Shown here: positions 37,020-45,428 of the stretch, piece by piece
Layout: every line of letters begins with the position of its first letter
Numbering within the stretch: position 1 is the stretch's first letter
Assembly: GCA_963830495.1 (NCBI GenBank)
Contig: CAWHMS010000001.1
Location: 372,001-436,000, forward strand
Length of the DNA: 64,000 bases
Origin: CAWHMS01 sp963830495
Lineage (GTDB): Bacteria > Actinomycetota > Actinomycetes > Propionibacteriales > Nocardioidaceae
Direction of reading: 5' to 3'
Notes under the pieces: model-generated
Told to the model about the DNA's origin: nothing
Seen by the model: only the letters and a program-made list of their open reading frames with translations
The model's database searches: none
Made by a program: the position numbers and the translations under genes

Positions 37020-39764
37020 GTGTCGTTGCTTCCCCTCATCCCGCAGCACGCCGCGGTACCCTTCGCGGCCAGGCTCGGCGACTTCGGTGACCGGGTCGCG
37101 CTGGTCACCGCCGAGGGCGAGCTCAGCTACTCCGACCTGGCCGCCCGCGTCGCGGAGCGCACGCGCGACCTCGGGCCACACCGACGGCTGGTGCTGCTCA
37201 CCGGGGGCAACGACCTCGACACGGTCGTCACGTATCTCGCGGCGCTGGCCGCCGGTCATCCTGTGCTGTTGGCACCCGGAGGCAACCCCGCGCACCTCGC
37301 CGACATCGTCGAGGTCTACGACCCCGACGTGGTGTGCTCCTTCCCGGACGCCTCGGCGGGTGCGGCGGGTACGGCGGCGCTGGACGAGCGGCGGCGCGTG
37401 TCGGCGCATGACCTGCACCCGGACCTGGCCCTGCTGCTGACCACCTCGGGCTCCACGGGTGCGCCGAAGCTGGCCCGGCTGTCGCACGACAACCTGCAGA
37501 GCAACGCGCAGGCGATCGCCGAGTACCTCGGCATCCGGAGCACGGACCGCGCCGTGACCACGCTTCCCTTGCACTACTGCTACGGGCTGTCGGTGCTGAA
37601 CAGCCATCTCGCGTGTGGCGCGTCGGTGGTGCTGACCGATCTCTCCGTGGTCGATGCCTGCTTCTGGGATCTGGTGCGCGACCGCCAGGTGACGTCGTTC
37701 GCGGGCGTGCCGTACACCTTCGAGCTGCTGGACCGCGTCGGCTTCGACCGGATGTCGCTGCCGCGGCTGCGCTACCTCACCCAGGCGGGCGGGCGGATGC
37801 CGCCGGCGCGCGTACGTCGCTTCGCTGAGCTGGGCCAGCGCCAGGGCTGGGACCTCTTCGTCATGTACGGCCAGACCGAGGCCACCGCGCGGATGGCGTA
37901 CCTCCCGCCGGACCTCGCCGCGATCCGGCCGGAGGCGATCGGTGTCCCGGTGCCCGGCGGTGCATTTCGCATCGTGCCGTACGACGGCCGACCTGACGGC
38001 GCCGGCGAGCTGGTCTACGGCGGCCCCAATGTGATGCTCGGCTACGCCGAGAGAGTCGCAGATCTCGCACTCGGCCGCGTCGTCCACGACCTGGCCACCG
38101 GGGATGTGGCGCGCAAGACGGACGACGGGCTGTACGAGATCGTCGGGCGGCGCAGCCGGTTCGTGAAGGTCGCCGGCCTGCGGATCGACCTCGACCACCT
38201 CGAGCGAAGGCTCGAGGACCGTCCTGCTGCCGACGGACTCTCCGTCGCGTGCGCAGGCCGCGACGAGCAGCTGATCGTCGCCGTCGAGAAGTCCCGGAGC
38301 ATCAGCGGCGGCCAGGCGCACGACCAGGTGCGAGCCCGGGTCCGGGAGCTCACCGGGCTGCCGGCCCGGTCCGTGCACGTGTCGGTCATGCCTCGGCTGC
38401 CGCGAACAGGCCGCGGCAAGCCGGACTACGCGGCGGTTGCCGAGCTCGCGACCGCCGAGCACGGCCACCGAGCGGGGACCGCCGCCGATGACAGGGGAGT
38501 CAGCGACACCAGCGCCAGCGAGGGCCACGCCGGTCACGGACCGGTCGACGTGGCCCGGCTCCGGGCCCTCTACGGCGAATTGCTGGGTCGAGACGACGTG
38601 ACCGACGACAGCACCTTCGTGTCACTGGAGGGCGACTCGCTGTCCTATGTTGAGGTGTCGCTGCGGCTGGAGCAGGAGCTGGGACGGCTCCCGGAGCAGT
38701 GGCACACGATGTCGCTCCATGCCCTGGCTGCCGGTTCGGCCACGGACCGGCCGGAGCGAGCCACAGGAAGCCGGATCCGAGGTCGGCAGGTCGAGACCAA
38801 CGTCGTGCTCCGGGCGCTGGCCATCGTCATGATCGTGGGCTCGCACGCGAACGTCTTCGCCCTGGCCGGCGGTGCGCACGTGCTGCTGAGCCTGGCCGGC
38901 TTCAACATGGCTCGGTTCCACCTGACCTCGAACCCCCGGGCGAGTCGGGTCCGGCACCTGGCCGCCAGCGTGGCGCGGGTCGCCGTACCGAGCATCGCCT
39001 GGATCGCGGCCGTCGCCCTCGTCACCCGCGACTATCCGTGGCCGACGGTCACCCTGCTCAATGGCGTCTTCGGACCGGACGTGTGGACCGAGCCCGCCTG
39101 GTACTTCTGGTTCGTCGAGGCGCTGGTGTGGTCCCTCGTGGCTCTCACGCTGGTGCTGGCGGTGCCGGCGGTAGACCGGCTGGACCGGCGCCACCCCTTC
39201 TGGCTGGCGATGGGCGCGGTCGGGCTGGGTCTGCTGCCTCGATTCGAGGTCGCCGGGCTCGGCGGCGCCGGTGATCGCATCCACGCCGGCCTGGTGGTCT
39301 TCTGGCTCTTCGCGCTCGGCTGGGCGGCTGCCAAGGCGAGCCGGCCGATGCACCGGGTCGTGGTCTCCGTGGTCGCCATCACGGCGACGCCGGGGTTCTT
39401 CGCAGACGCACAGCGCGAGGGGATCGTCGTGGCGGGTCTGCTGCTCCTCGTCTGGCTGCCGACCCTGCGGGTGCCGCGGGTGCTCGTGCCTGGCCTGGGC
39501 ATCCTGGCCGCCAGCTCGCTGTACATCTACCTGACGCACTGGCAGGTCTACCCGCATCTGGAGCATCGGGTGCCGGTACTCGCGCTGCTCGCATCGCTCG
39601 CCGTCGGCATCGTGGCTGCCAGGGTCGCCGGGCGAGCCACGGTGGGGCTCGCTTGGCTGGCTAGGCTTCCGAGCCATGACCTCCTCGCTGGCAGGCTCCG
39701 GCCTGCGGTACGCCGTCGAGGGTGGCACCGCCACCGTGACGCTGTGTCGACCGGAGCTCCGTAA
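37020..39764 (+). CDS. Adenylation - acyl carrier - membrane acyltransferase fusion protein, iron-box controlled
   Basis: A 914-residue three-part protein. Residues 1-470 form an ANL adenylating domain with TTSGSTGAPK (141-150), YGQTEATA (283-290), the A8 hinge GRRSRFVKVAGLRID (376-390) and the catalytic-lysine motif PRTGRGKPDY (461-470). Residues 510-570 form a carrier domain with GDSLS, where Ser540 is the expected phosphopantetheine site. Residues 595-880 hold about ten membrane segments resembling the acyltransferase-3 family, with SHAN (His609) early on. The simplest reading is that an acid is activated, loaded on the carrier and moved to an acceptor at the membrane. Neither acid nor acceptor is known. 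A strong iron box covers the promoter, hinting at siderophore-related acylation. Confidence 0.85.
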   Translation: MSLLPLIPQHAAVPFAARLGDFGDRVALVTAEGELSYSDLAARVAERTRDLGPHRRLVLLTGGNDLDTVVTYLAALAAGHPVLLAPGGNPAHLADIVEVYDPDVVCSFPDASAGAAGTAALDERRRVSAHDLHPDLALLLTTSGSTGAPKLARLSHDNLQSNAQAIAEYLGIRSTDRAVTTLPLHYCYGLSVLNSHLACGASVVLTDLSVVDACFWDLVRDRQVTSFAGVPYTFELLDRVGFDRMSLPRLRYLTQAGGRMPPARVRRFAELGQRQGWDLFVMYGQTEATARMAYLPPDLAAIRPEAIGVPVPGGAFRIVPYDGRPDGAGELVYGGPNVMLGYAERVADLALGRVVHDLATGDVARKTDDGLYEIVGRRSRFVKVAGLRIDLDHLERRLEDRPAADGLSVACAGRDEQLIVAVEKSRSISGGQAHDQVRARVRELTGLPARSVHVSVMPRLPRTGRGKPDYAAVAELATAEHGHRAGTAADDRGVSDTSASEGHAGHGPVDVARLRALYGELLGRDDVTDDSTFVSLEGDSLSYVEVSLRLEQELGRLPEQWHTMSLHALAAGSATDRPERATGSRIRGRQVETNVVLRALAIVMIVGSHANVFALAGGAHVLLSLAGFNMARFHLTSNPRASRVRHLAASVARVAVPSIAWIAAVALVTRDYPWPTVTLLNGVFGPDVWTEPAWYFWFVEALVWSLVALTLVLAVPAVDRLDRRHPFWLAMGAVGLGLLPRFEVAGLGGAGDRIHAGLVVFWLFALGWAAAKASRPMHRVVVSVVAITATPGFFADAQREGIVVAGLLLLVWLPTLRVPRVLVPGLGILAASSLYIYLTHWQVYPHLEHRVPVLALLASLAVGIVAARVAGRATVGLAWLARLPSHDLLAGRLRPAVRRRGWHRHRDAVSTGAP
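39662..39667 (+). promoter_or_regulatory. -10 box for the enoyl-CoA hydratase gene inside the preceding gene
   Basis: TAGGCT ends eight bases before the ATG at 39676 and lies within the coding sequence of the fusion protein. It would give the hydratase a leaderless transcript independent of the iron box. Confidence 0.4.
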
Positions 39765-40485
39765 CGCGCAGTCGCCGAGCACCTGGGCGGCACTCGCCGA
39801 GATCGGACGTAGCCTCCCCGACACGGTCCGGGTGGTGCTTCTCAAGGCCGAGGGTCCGTCGTTCAGCGCCGGGCTTGATCGTCGGATGTTCACGCCGGAG
39901 GGAGTGCCCGGCGACCGCTCGCTCCTGGACCTGGTGCGGCTCGACGACGCTGACCTCGTGGATGCGATCGCAACCTTCCAGGACGCCTTCAGCTGGTGGC
40001 GTCGCCCCGACGTGGTGTCGATCGCGGTCGTGCAGGGCCACGCGGTCGGGGCAGGCTTCCAGTTGGCGCTGGCGTGTGACCTGCGGGTGGTCTCGACGGA
40101 TGCGCGGTTCGCCATGCGCGAGGCCTCACTCGGACTCGTGCCCGACCTGGGCGGGACCCAGCCGCTGGTCGAGGCGGTCGGCTACAGCAGGGCGCTGGAG
40201 ATCTGTGCGACCGGGCGCTGGGTGGACGCCGTCGAAGCGCGCGACATGGGGCTGGCGACGATCGTCGTACCCCCCGATGAGCTGGACGCAGCCGCCGCCG
40301 ACCTGACCGACGCACTGCTCGCCGCGCCCGCTGACGCCGTGACGGCTACCAAGGCGCTGCTCAGGGACGCCGCCAGGCGCGGCTACCCGGACCAGCTGGC
40401 CGCGGAGCGTGGAGCCCAGATCGGCCGGCTGCGCGCCCTCGCGCAGAGTCTCGGCGGGAACATTTCGGGCCCGACGGGTGTTTGA
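39676..40485 (+). CDS. Enoyl-CoA hydratase/isomerase family protein
   Basis: A 269-residue crotonase-fold protein. The oxyanion-hole motifs are FSAGLDRRMF and QGHAVGAGFQLALACDLRV. The second catalytic region is REASLGLVPDLGGTQPLVEAVG, with an acidic residue where hydratases place a catalytic glutamate. The exact reaction (hydration, isomerisation or thioester hydrolysis) cannot be assigned. The ATG at 39676 lies inside the end of the upstream frame, an 89-base overlap, and has its own TAGGCT box. Its position beside an ABC-F ATPase recalls EchA12 (Rv1472) beside Rv1473. Confidence 0.88.
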   Translation: MTSSLAGSGLRYAVEGGTATVTLCRPELRNAQSPSTWAALAEIGRSLPDTVRVVLLKAEGPSFSAGLDRRMFTPEGVPGDRSLLDLVRLDDADLVDAIATFQDAFSWWRRPDVVSIAVVQGHAVGAGFQLALACDLRVVSTDARFAMREASLGLVPDLGGTQPLVEAVGYSRALEICATGRWVDAVEARDMGLATIVVPPDELDAAAADLTDALLAAPADAVTATKALLRDAARRGYPDQLAAERGAQIGRLRALAQSLGGNISGPTGV

Positions 40486-40494
40486 GCAGGCACG

Positions 40495-42381
40495 ATGAGC
40501 CAACCGACCAGTCCGATGCGGATGATGCACCAGTTCAGCCGCGAGGACCCCACCAAGGGCCGCGGCGGCCTCAAGAAGGGCACAACGCGGCGCATCGTCG
40601 CCTTCGCGCGGCCGTACACCGCCCACATCGTGGCCTTCCTCGTGCTGGTCGTGATCAGCTCCGCCCTGGTCGTCGCCACCCCGCTGCTCTTCAAGCGGAT
40701 CGTGGACGACGGTGTCATCCCCGGCGACAGCGGCTTGGTCACCCGGCTGTCGCTGCTCGTCGCGCTCATCGCCGTGGCCGAGGCAGCGCTCACGCTGGCG
40801 CAGCGCTGGTACTCCGCGCGGATCGGTGAGGGATTGATCTTCGACCTGCGTACCCTGGTCTTCGGCCACGTGCAGCGGATGCCGCTGGCGTTCTTCTCCC
40901 GCACCAACACCGGCTCGCTGGTCTCCCGGCTGAACAGTGACGTGATCGGGGCGCAGCGTGCCTTCACCTCGACCTTGTCCGGCGTTGTCAGCAACGTGAT
41001 CAGCCTGATCCTGGTCGTGGGCACGATGCTGTTCCTGTCGTGGGAGATCACCGTGCTGGCGCTGGTGATGCTGCCGCTCTTCCTACTGCCCGCGAAGTGG
41101 GCAGGCCGACGGCTCGCCGGCCTCACCCACGAGCAGATGCAGACCAACGCCGAGATGTCGGCGATGATGACCGAGCGCTTCAATGTCGGCGGGTCGCTGC
41201 TGGTCAAGCTCTTCGGGCGGCTCCCCGACGAGCAGCAAGAGTTCTCCGGCCGAGCGGCCGAGGTGCGCGACTACGGGGTGCGGATCGCGATGATCGGCCG
41301 GATCTTCTTCAGCGCGCTCACGCTGGTGGCGGCCCTGGCCACCGCCCTGGTGTACGGCGTCGGCGGCCAGCTCGCGATCAGCGGCACGGTCACGGTCGGC
41401 ACCCTGCTTGCTCTCTCCGCTCTCATGGGCCGCCTCTACGGGCCGCTGACCTCACTGGCCAACGTGCGGGTCGACATCATGACCGCACTGGTGTCCTTCG
41501 AGCGGGTGTTCGAGGTGCTCGACCTCAAGCCGATGCTCCAGGAGCGGCCGGGGGCCGTCGACCTGGCGGGCGCACCCGCGTCGGTGTCGTTCAGGAACGT
41601 GTCGTTCCGGTACCCGACATCTGACGAGGTCTCGTTGGCCAGTCTGGAGACAGTGGCGCGGCAGGACGCCCGTACGTCGGTCGAGGTCCTGCACGACGTG
41701 GACTTCGACATCGGCGAGGGCCAGCTGGTCGCGCTCGTCGGGCCGTCCGGCGCCGGCAAGACCACGATCACGCACCTCGTGGCACGGCTCTACGACGCCA
41801 CGGCGGGCGAGGTGATCGTCGGCGGGCACAACGTACGCGACGTGCGACAGGCGTCGCTGTACGACATGGTCGGGTACGTCACGCAGGATGCGCACATGTT
41901 CCACGACACCATCCGGGCAAACCTCGAGTACGCCCGGCCGGGCGCCACCGACGACCAGATCCACACCGCCCTCGAGGCTGCCCAGATCGGACGCCTCGTC
42001 GAGTCCCTACCGGACGGACTCGACACCGTCGTCGGCGATCGCGGCTACCGGCTCAGCGGCGGGGAGCGGCAGCGGCTGGCCATCGCCCGACTGCTGCTCA
42101 AGGCGCCGCGCATGATCGTGCTCGACGAGGCCACGGCCCACCTCGACAGCGAGTCCGAGGCGGCGGTGCAGCGCGCCCTGGACACCGCACTCGAAGGGCG
42201 CACCTCGCTGGTCATCGCGCACCGACTCTCGACGGTGCGCAACGCCGATCTGATCCTCGTCGTCGTCGACGGCCGCATCGTGCAACGCGGCACGCATACC
42301 GAGCTGCTCGCCGCCAGCGGGGTCTACCGCGACCTCTACCGCACCCAGTTCGCCGACCAGACCGAGGTCATCCCCGCCTAA
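40495..42381 (+). CDS. ABC exporter, fused membrane and ATPase domains (MsbA/LmrA type)
   Basis: A 628-residue half-transporter that should work as a dimer. Six membrane segments fill about residues 35-330, with the coupling-helix motif FFSRTNTGSLVSRLNSDV. The ATPase domain has Walker A GPSGAGKTTI, the Q-loop VTQDAHMFHDTIRANL, the signature LSGGERQRLA, Walker B MIVLDEATAHLD and the switch histidine in VIAHRLSTV. It starts ten bases after the hydratase stop and probably shares its message. The substrate is unknown. A multidrug or lipid export role is typical of the class. Confidence 0.94.
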   Translation: MSQPTSPMRMMHQFSREDPTKGRGGLKKGTTRRIVAFARPYTAHIVAFLVLVVISSALVVATPLLFKRIVDDGVIPGDSGLVTRLSLLVALIAVAEAALTLAQRWYSARIGEGLIFDLRTLVFGHVQRMPLAFFSRTNTGSLVSRLNSDVIGAQRAFTSTLSGVVSNVISLILVVGTMLFLSWEITVLALVMLPLFLLPAKWAGRRLAGLTHEQMQTNAEMSAMMTERFNVGGSLLVKLFGRLPDEQQEFSGRAAEVRDYGVRIAMIGRIFFSALTLVAALATALVYGVGGQLAISGTVTVGTLLALSALMGRLYGPLTSLANVRVDIMTALVSFERVFEVLDLKPMLQERPGAVDLAGAPASVSFRNVSFRYPTSDEVSLASLETVARQDARTSVEVLHDVDFDIGEGQLVALVGPSGAGKTTITHLVARLYDATAGEVIVGGHNVRDVRQASLYDMVGYVTQDAHMFHDTIRANLEYARPGATDDQIHTALEAAQIGRLVESLPDGLDTVVGDRGYRLSGGERQRLAIARLLLKAPRMIVLDEATAHLDSESEAAVQRALDTALEGRTSLVIAHRLSTVRNADLILVVVDGRIVQRGTHTELLAASGVYRDLYRTQFADQTEVIPA

Positions 42382-42392
42382 CCCTCCCCACC

Positions 42393-42460
42393 TTCCCGTC
42401 GACCGGTCACCTTCTTCCCGTCGACCGGTCACCTTCTTCCCGTCGACCGGTCGGGTTGTT
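42393..42460 (+). repeat. 22-base tandem repeat, three units
   Basis: Two identical units TTCCCGTCGACCGGTCACCT+TC (42393-42414 and 42415-42436) are followed by a third that diverges after GGTC into GGGTTGTT. The core GACCGGTC is a palindrome. The array begins 12 bases after the stop of the ABC exporter, and related units occur at 13028, 57764 and 57936-58063. Confidence 0.8.
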
Positions 42461-42501
42461 GCCCTGCCGGCCAGCCAGCATCGCCCTGGTATGAAGGGCT
42501 G

Positions 42502-43263
42502 ATGGACCTGGGGCTGACAGATCGGGTGTACGTCGTGACGGCCGCCTCTCGCGGGCTGGGAAGGGCTGCGGCGCAGGTGCTCGTCGACGAAGGCGGCAAG
42601 GTCGTGATCTCGTCCCGGTCCGCCGCGTCGATCGAGGCCGCCGCGGACACGCTGGGTCGCGACGCGGCAGAGCCGGTGGCAGCTGACAACGCGGACCCGG
42701 CGACCGCCGAGCGGTTGGTGGCGACGGCATACGAGCGCTTCGGCCGCCTCGACGGCGCTCTGGTCAGCGTCGGCGGCCCGCCACCGGGGCTGATCGCCAC
42801 GGTGACCGACGAGCAGTGGCGCGATGCCTTCGAGGCCGTCTTCCTCGGCGGGCTGCGCCTGGCGCGCACCGTCGCCGACCGGCTCGGCGAGAGCGGCGGC
42901 TCGATCGTCATGGTGCTCTCGACCTCGGTGCGGCAGCCGATCGGCGGCCTCGCGATCTCCAACGGGCTGCGACCAGGGCTCGCCATGGCGGCGAAGACCC
43001 TGGCCGACGAGCTCGGCCCACAAGGCATCCGGGTCAACGGGCTGCTGCCTGGCCGGGTCGAGACCGAGCGCGTGCAGGAGCTCGACGGGCTCAGCGCCGA
43101 CCCCGACGCGACGCGGGCGCAGCACGAGGCCGGCATCCCGCTCCGACGGTACGGGCAGCCGAGCGAGTTCGGACGCGTGGCGGCGTTCCTGCTGTCACCC
43201 GCGTCGGACTACGTGACCGGTGCGATGATCCCCGTCGACGGCGGCTTGACCCGGGCGCTCTGA
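42502..43263 (+). CDS. SDR-family oxidoreductase lacking the Tyr-x3-Lys catalytic pair
   Basis: A 253-residue Rossmann protein of the short-chain dehydrogenase family. The cofactor loop is TAASRGLGRAAAQVL, and the usual C-terminal VTGAMIPVDGGLTRAL is present. The catalytic serine region survives as LSTSVRQP. The expected Tyr-x3-Lys is replaced by ISNGLRPGL, so the normal catalytic tyrosine and lysine are absent. This matches a known SDR subgroup with the pattern SN-x-x-R in this place. Those proteins are annotated as 3-oxoacyl-ACP reductase-like, but their reaction is unclear. The ATG at 42502 follows the tandem repeat by about 40 bases. Confidence 0.85.
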   Translation: MDLGLTDRVYVVTAASRGLGRAAAQVLVDEGGKVVISSRSAASIEAAADTLGRDAAEPVAADNADPATAERLVATAYERFGRLDGALVSVGGPPPGLIATVTDEQWRDAFEAVFLGGLRLARTVADRLGESGGSIVMVLSTSVRQPIGGLAISNGLRPGLAMAAKTLADELGPQGIRVNGLLPGRVETERVQELDGLSADPDATRAQHEAGIPLRRYGQPSEFGRVAAFLLSPASDYVTGAMIPVDGGLTRAL

Positions 43264-43301
43264 TCGCCGGACGCGGTCGCCCACCCACTGATCCTGCCGA
43301 T

Positions 43302-43354
43302 GGATCCGACATCTGCGGGGTCACAGCCCCGTGGTCGTCGGATCCTTCGGCTGG
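43302..43354. repeat. Dispersed palindromic element, copy C, overlapping the 3' end of surf1
   Basis: Arms GGATCCGAC (43302-43310) and GTCGGATCC (43337-43345) surround an inner stem CGGGG-TCACAG-CCCCG, followed by TTCGGCTGG as in copy B. The surf1 stop (43321) and its last eleven codons or so lie inside the element, so it also encodes the end of SURF1. It sits between convergent genes. Confidence 0.65.
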
Positions 43355-44079
43355 TGGTTGACCTGGTCGACGTACTCGCGGCGCGCGAAGTAGCCGAGGA
43401 ACACCAGCGCCAGCACGGCGAAGAACCACCACTGCAGACCGTAGAAGAACGACGGGCCACCGCTCAGATCGGGCTCGTCGGCCAGCGCCGGGCTGGGCTG
43501 GACGGAGGGGTCCTCGCTCCTGAGGTCGACGAATCCGTCGTAGACCGGGTAGGGCAGCGTCTCGCCGATCGCGGCCGACGAGATCGCTCGGATGTCTCCG
43601 TCGTTGGGCACGATTCCGTCGCCCGTGGCATCGATGCGGACCCAGCCCGTCACGGTGACAGTGCCGGCAGGGGGCGCCGGTACGTCGGCGTCCACCGAGC
43701 CGGAGCCCCGCGTCTGCACCCAGCCGCGATCCACGATGAGCCCGGCCCCGGACTCGGTGACCAGGGGGACCACCACGTCGACACCGGGTGCCCCGTCACG
43801 GGTGCGATACAGCACCGAGAGCTGGTGGTCGACGTCGTAGCTGCCGGTGGCCTCGATCATGCGCCACTCGTCGCTCTCGGCCGGCGGGTGGTCTGGGCTC
43901 ATCACCTGGTCGACAGGCACTGGCTCGGCGGCCAGGTTGGCGCGGGTCGTCTCATTGCGCTGCTGCCGTTCGTCGTACCGGTCGAACTGCCAGCGGCCGA
44001 GCTGGACGCACACCACAGCCACGACGAGCACCGCCAGGATCAGCCCGAGCCATCGCCGGGTGAGGAGGAAGCCAAGCAC
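43321..44079 (-). CDS. SURF1-family cytochrome oxidase assembly protein
   Basis: A 252-residue membrane protein that aids assembly of heme A-containing cytochrome c oxidase, fitting the ctaA and ctaB genes in this window. It has the two-helix layout of the family: a first transmembrane segment near residues 10-27 ending in QLGRWQFDRYDER, an outer domain with VPLVTESGAGLIVDRGWVQ, and a second segment near residues 218-236 after FFYGLQWWFFAVLALVFLGY. The GTG at 44079 fits the family N-terminus. The last eleven residues or so (QPKDPTTTGL) are encoded by a dispersed palindromic repeat, so the C-terminus is probably not ancestral. Confidence 0.92.
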   Translation of the reverse strand: MLGFLLTRRWLGLILAVLVVAVVCVQLGRWQFDRYDERQQRNETTRANLAAEPVPVDQVMSPDHPPAESDEWRMIEATGSYDVDHQLSVLYRTRDGAPGVDVVVPLVTESGAGLIVDRGWVQTRGSGSVDADVPAPPAGTVTVTGWVRIDATGDGIVPNDGDIRAISSAAIGETLPYPVYDGFVDLRSEDPSVQPSPALADEPDLSGGPSFFYGLQWWFFAVLALVFLGYFARREYVDQVNHQPKDPTTTGL

Positions 44080-44130
44080 AGCGTCACCACGATATCGGGC
44101 TGCCTCGGGCCAGCCGGCCAGCGCAACCCG

Positions 44131-44136
44131 TAGGCT
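44131..44136 (+). promoter_or_regulatory. -10 box placing moaA transcript start at its GTG
   Basis: TAGGCT ends six bases before the GTG at 44143, the spacing expected for a leaderless message. GGGGGAG lies between them and could also aid ribosome binding. Confidence 0.5.
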
Positions 44137-44142
44137 GGGGGA

Positions 44143-45147
44143 GTGAGGAGCACCAGCACGGCACTGGCCGACCAGTACGGTCGGGTGGCGACCGACCTCC
44201 GGGTTTCGCTTACCGACCGCTGCAACCTGCGCTGCTCGTACTGCATGCCTGCCGAGGGGCTGGATTGGCTGCCCACCCCGGAGGTGCTGACCGACGACGA
44301 GGTCGTGCGGCTGATCCGGATCGCCGTCGAGAAGTTGGGCGTCGACCAGGTGCGATTCACCGGCGGTGAGCCGCTGATCCGCCGCGGCTTCGTCGACATC
44401 GTGCGACGTACGACGGCCCTCACACCACGGCCACGCACGGCCGTCACGACCAACGGTCTCGGCCTGGACAAGGTCGCCGGAGCGCTGGCCGATGCAGGGC
44501 TGGACCGGGTCAACGTCAGCCTCGACACCGTGCGCGCCGAGTCGTTCCTGCAGATCACCCGCCGCGATCGCTTCGACGACGTCGTCAAGGGCCTGGCAGC
44601 GGCCGCCGAAGTGGGCCTGCTCCCGGTGAAGGTCAACGCGGTCCTGTTGCGCGGCCTCAACGACGACCAGGCGCCCGAGCTGCTGAGGTGGTGCCTGGAC
44701 CGCGGCTACGAGCTGCGCTTCATCGAGCAGATGCCCCTCGACGCCCAGCATGGCTGGGACCGGCAGCGCATGGTCACCGCCGACGAGATCCTTGCCTCGC
44801 TCCGTGCCGACTTCGACCTGACGGCGCACCCGGAGGAGCGCGGCAGCGCCCCAGCCGAGCGGTTCCTGGTCGACGGAGGTCCCGCGACGGTCGGTGTGAT
44901 CGGCTCGGTGACCAGGCCCTTCTGCGGAGACTGCGACCGGGTCCGGCTCACTGCCGACGGCCAGGTGCGGAACTGCCTGTTCGCCCGGGAGGAGTCAGAC
45001 CTGCGCACCCCACTGCGTGGCGGAGCCTCCGACGAGGAGATCGCCGAGCGGTGGCGCACCGCCATGTGGGTCAAGCGTCCAGGCCACGGGATCGACGACG
45101 AGTCGTTCCTCCAGCCCAGCCGTCCGATGAGCTCGATCGGCGGTTAG
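44143..45147 (+). CDS. moaA: GTP 3',8-cyclase (molybdenum cofactor)
   Basis: Radical-SAM enzyme that starts molybdopterin synthesis by rearranging GTP, together with MoaC. The 334-residue protein has the first cluster ligands Cys27, Cys31 and Cys34 (TDRCNLRCSYC). The second, GTP-binding cluster uses Cys261, Cys264 and Cys278 (FCGDCDRVRL and RNCLF). The essential Gly-Gly ending (residues 333-334) is intact. No other molybdopterin genes are in the window. It diverges from surf1. Confidence 0.97.
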   Translation: MRSTSTALADQYGRVATDLRVSLTDRCNLRCSYCMPAEGLDWLPTPEVLTDDEVVRLIRIAVEKLGVDQVRFTGGEPLIRRGFVDIVRRTTALTPRPRTAVTTNGLGLDKVAGALADAGLDRVNVSLDTVRAESFLQITRRDRFDDVVKGLAAAAEVGLLPVKVNAVLLRGLNDDQAPELLRWCLDRGYELRFIEQMPLDAQHGWDRQRMVTADEILASLRADFDLTAHPEERGSAPAERFLVDGGPATVGVIGSVTRPFCGDCDRVRLTADGQVRNCLFAREESDLRTPLRGGASDEEIAERWRTAMWVKRPGHGIDDESFLQPSRPMSSIGG

Positions 45148-45233
45148 CCATCACCGCAGGCGCACGCACCCCCGGTGTTGCCCGCTAGCGGTGGTGCTGC
45201 GTGTCAGTGGTGCCGCGTGCACGTGCTGCCTAC

Positions 45234-45428
45234 CTATCGGTGCAGCGGCTCCGTCTCCCGGAGGAAGTTGCGCGCTGCCAGGAACTCCGTCAGAGACTGC
45301 TCGTGGTCGGCGCAGGCCAGCCAGGTCTTGCGGCGTTCGACGTCGTGGATCTTGGGGTTGTTCCAACGCAGCGCGACCGTGGCCGGGTTGCGGCAGCCCC
45401 GAGCGGAGCAGGTCAGCTCATCGGTCAC
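45234..45428 (-). CDS. Small conserved actinobacterial zinc-ribbon-like protein
   Basis: A 64-residue protein of unknown function. It has cysteine pairs that could hold a metal (LTCSARGCRNP and WLACADH) around the block ALRWNNPKIHDVERRKTW, which I recognise as recurring in actinobacterial small proteins beside DUF3099 genes. The GTG at 45428 overlaps the stop of the DUF3099 gene by four bases (GTGA), so translation of the two is coupled. No enzyme activity should be inferred. Confidence 0.75.
   Translation of the reverse strand: MTDELTCSARGCRNPATVALRWNNPKIHDVERRKTWLACADHEQSLTEFLAARNFLRETEPLHR

Noticed and set aside
42393..42460. Tandem 22-base repeats considered as a CRISPR array
   Set aside because: Units abut directly with no spacers, only three are present, and no cas gene is nearby.
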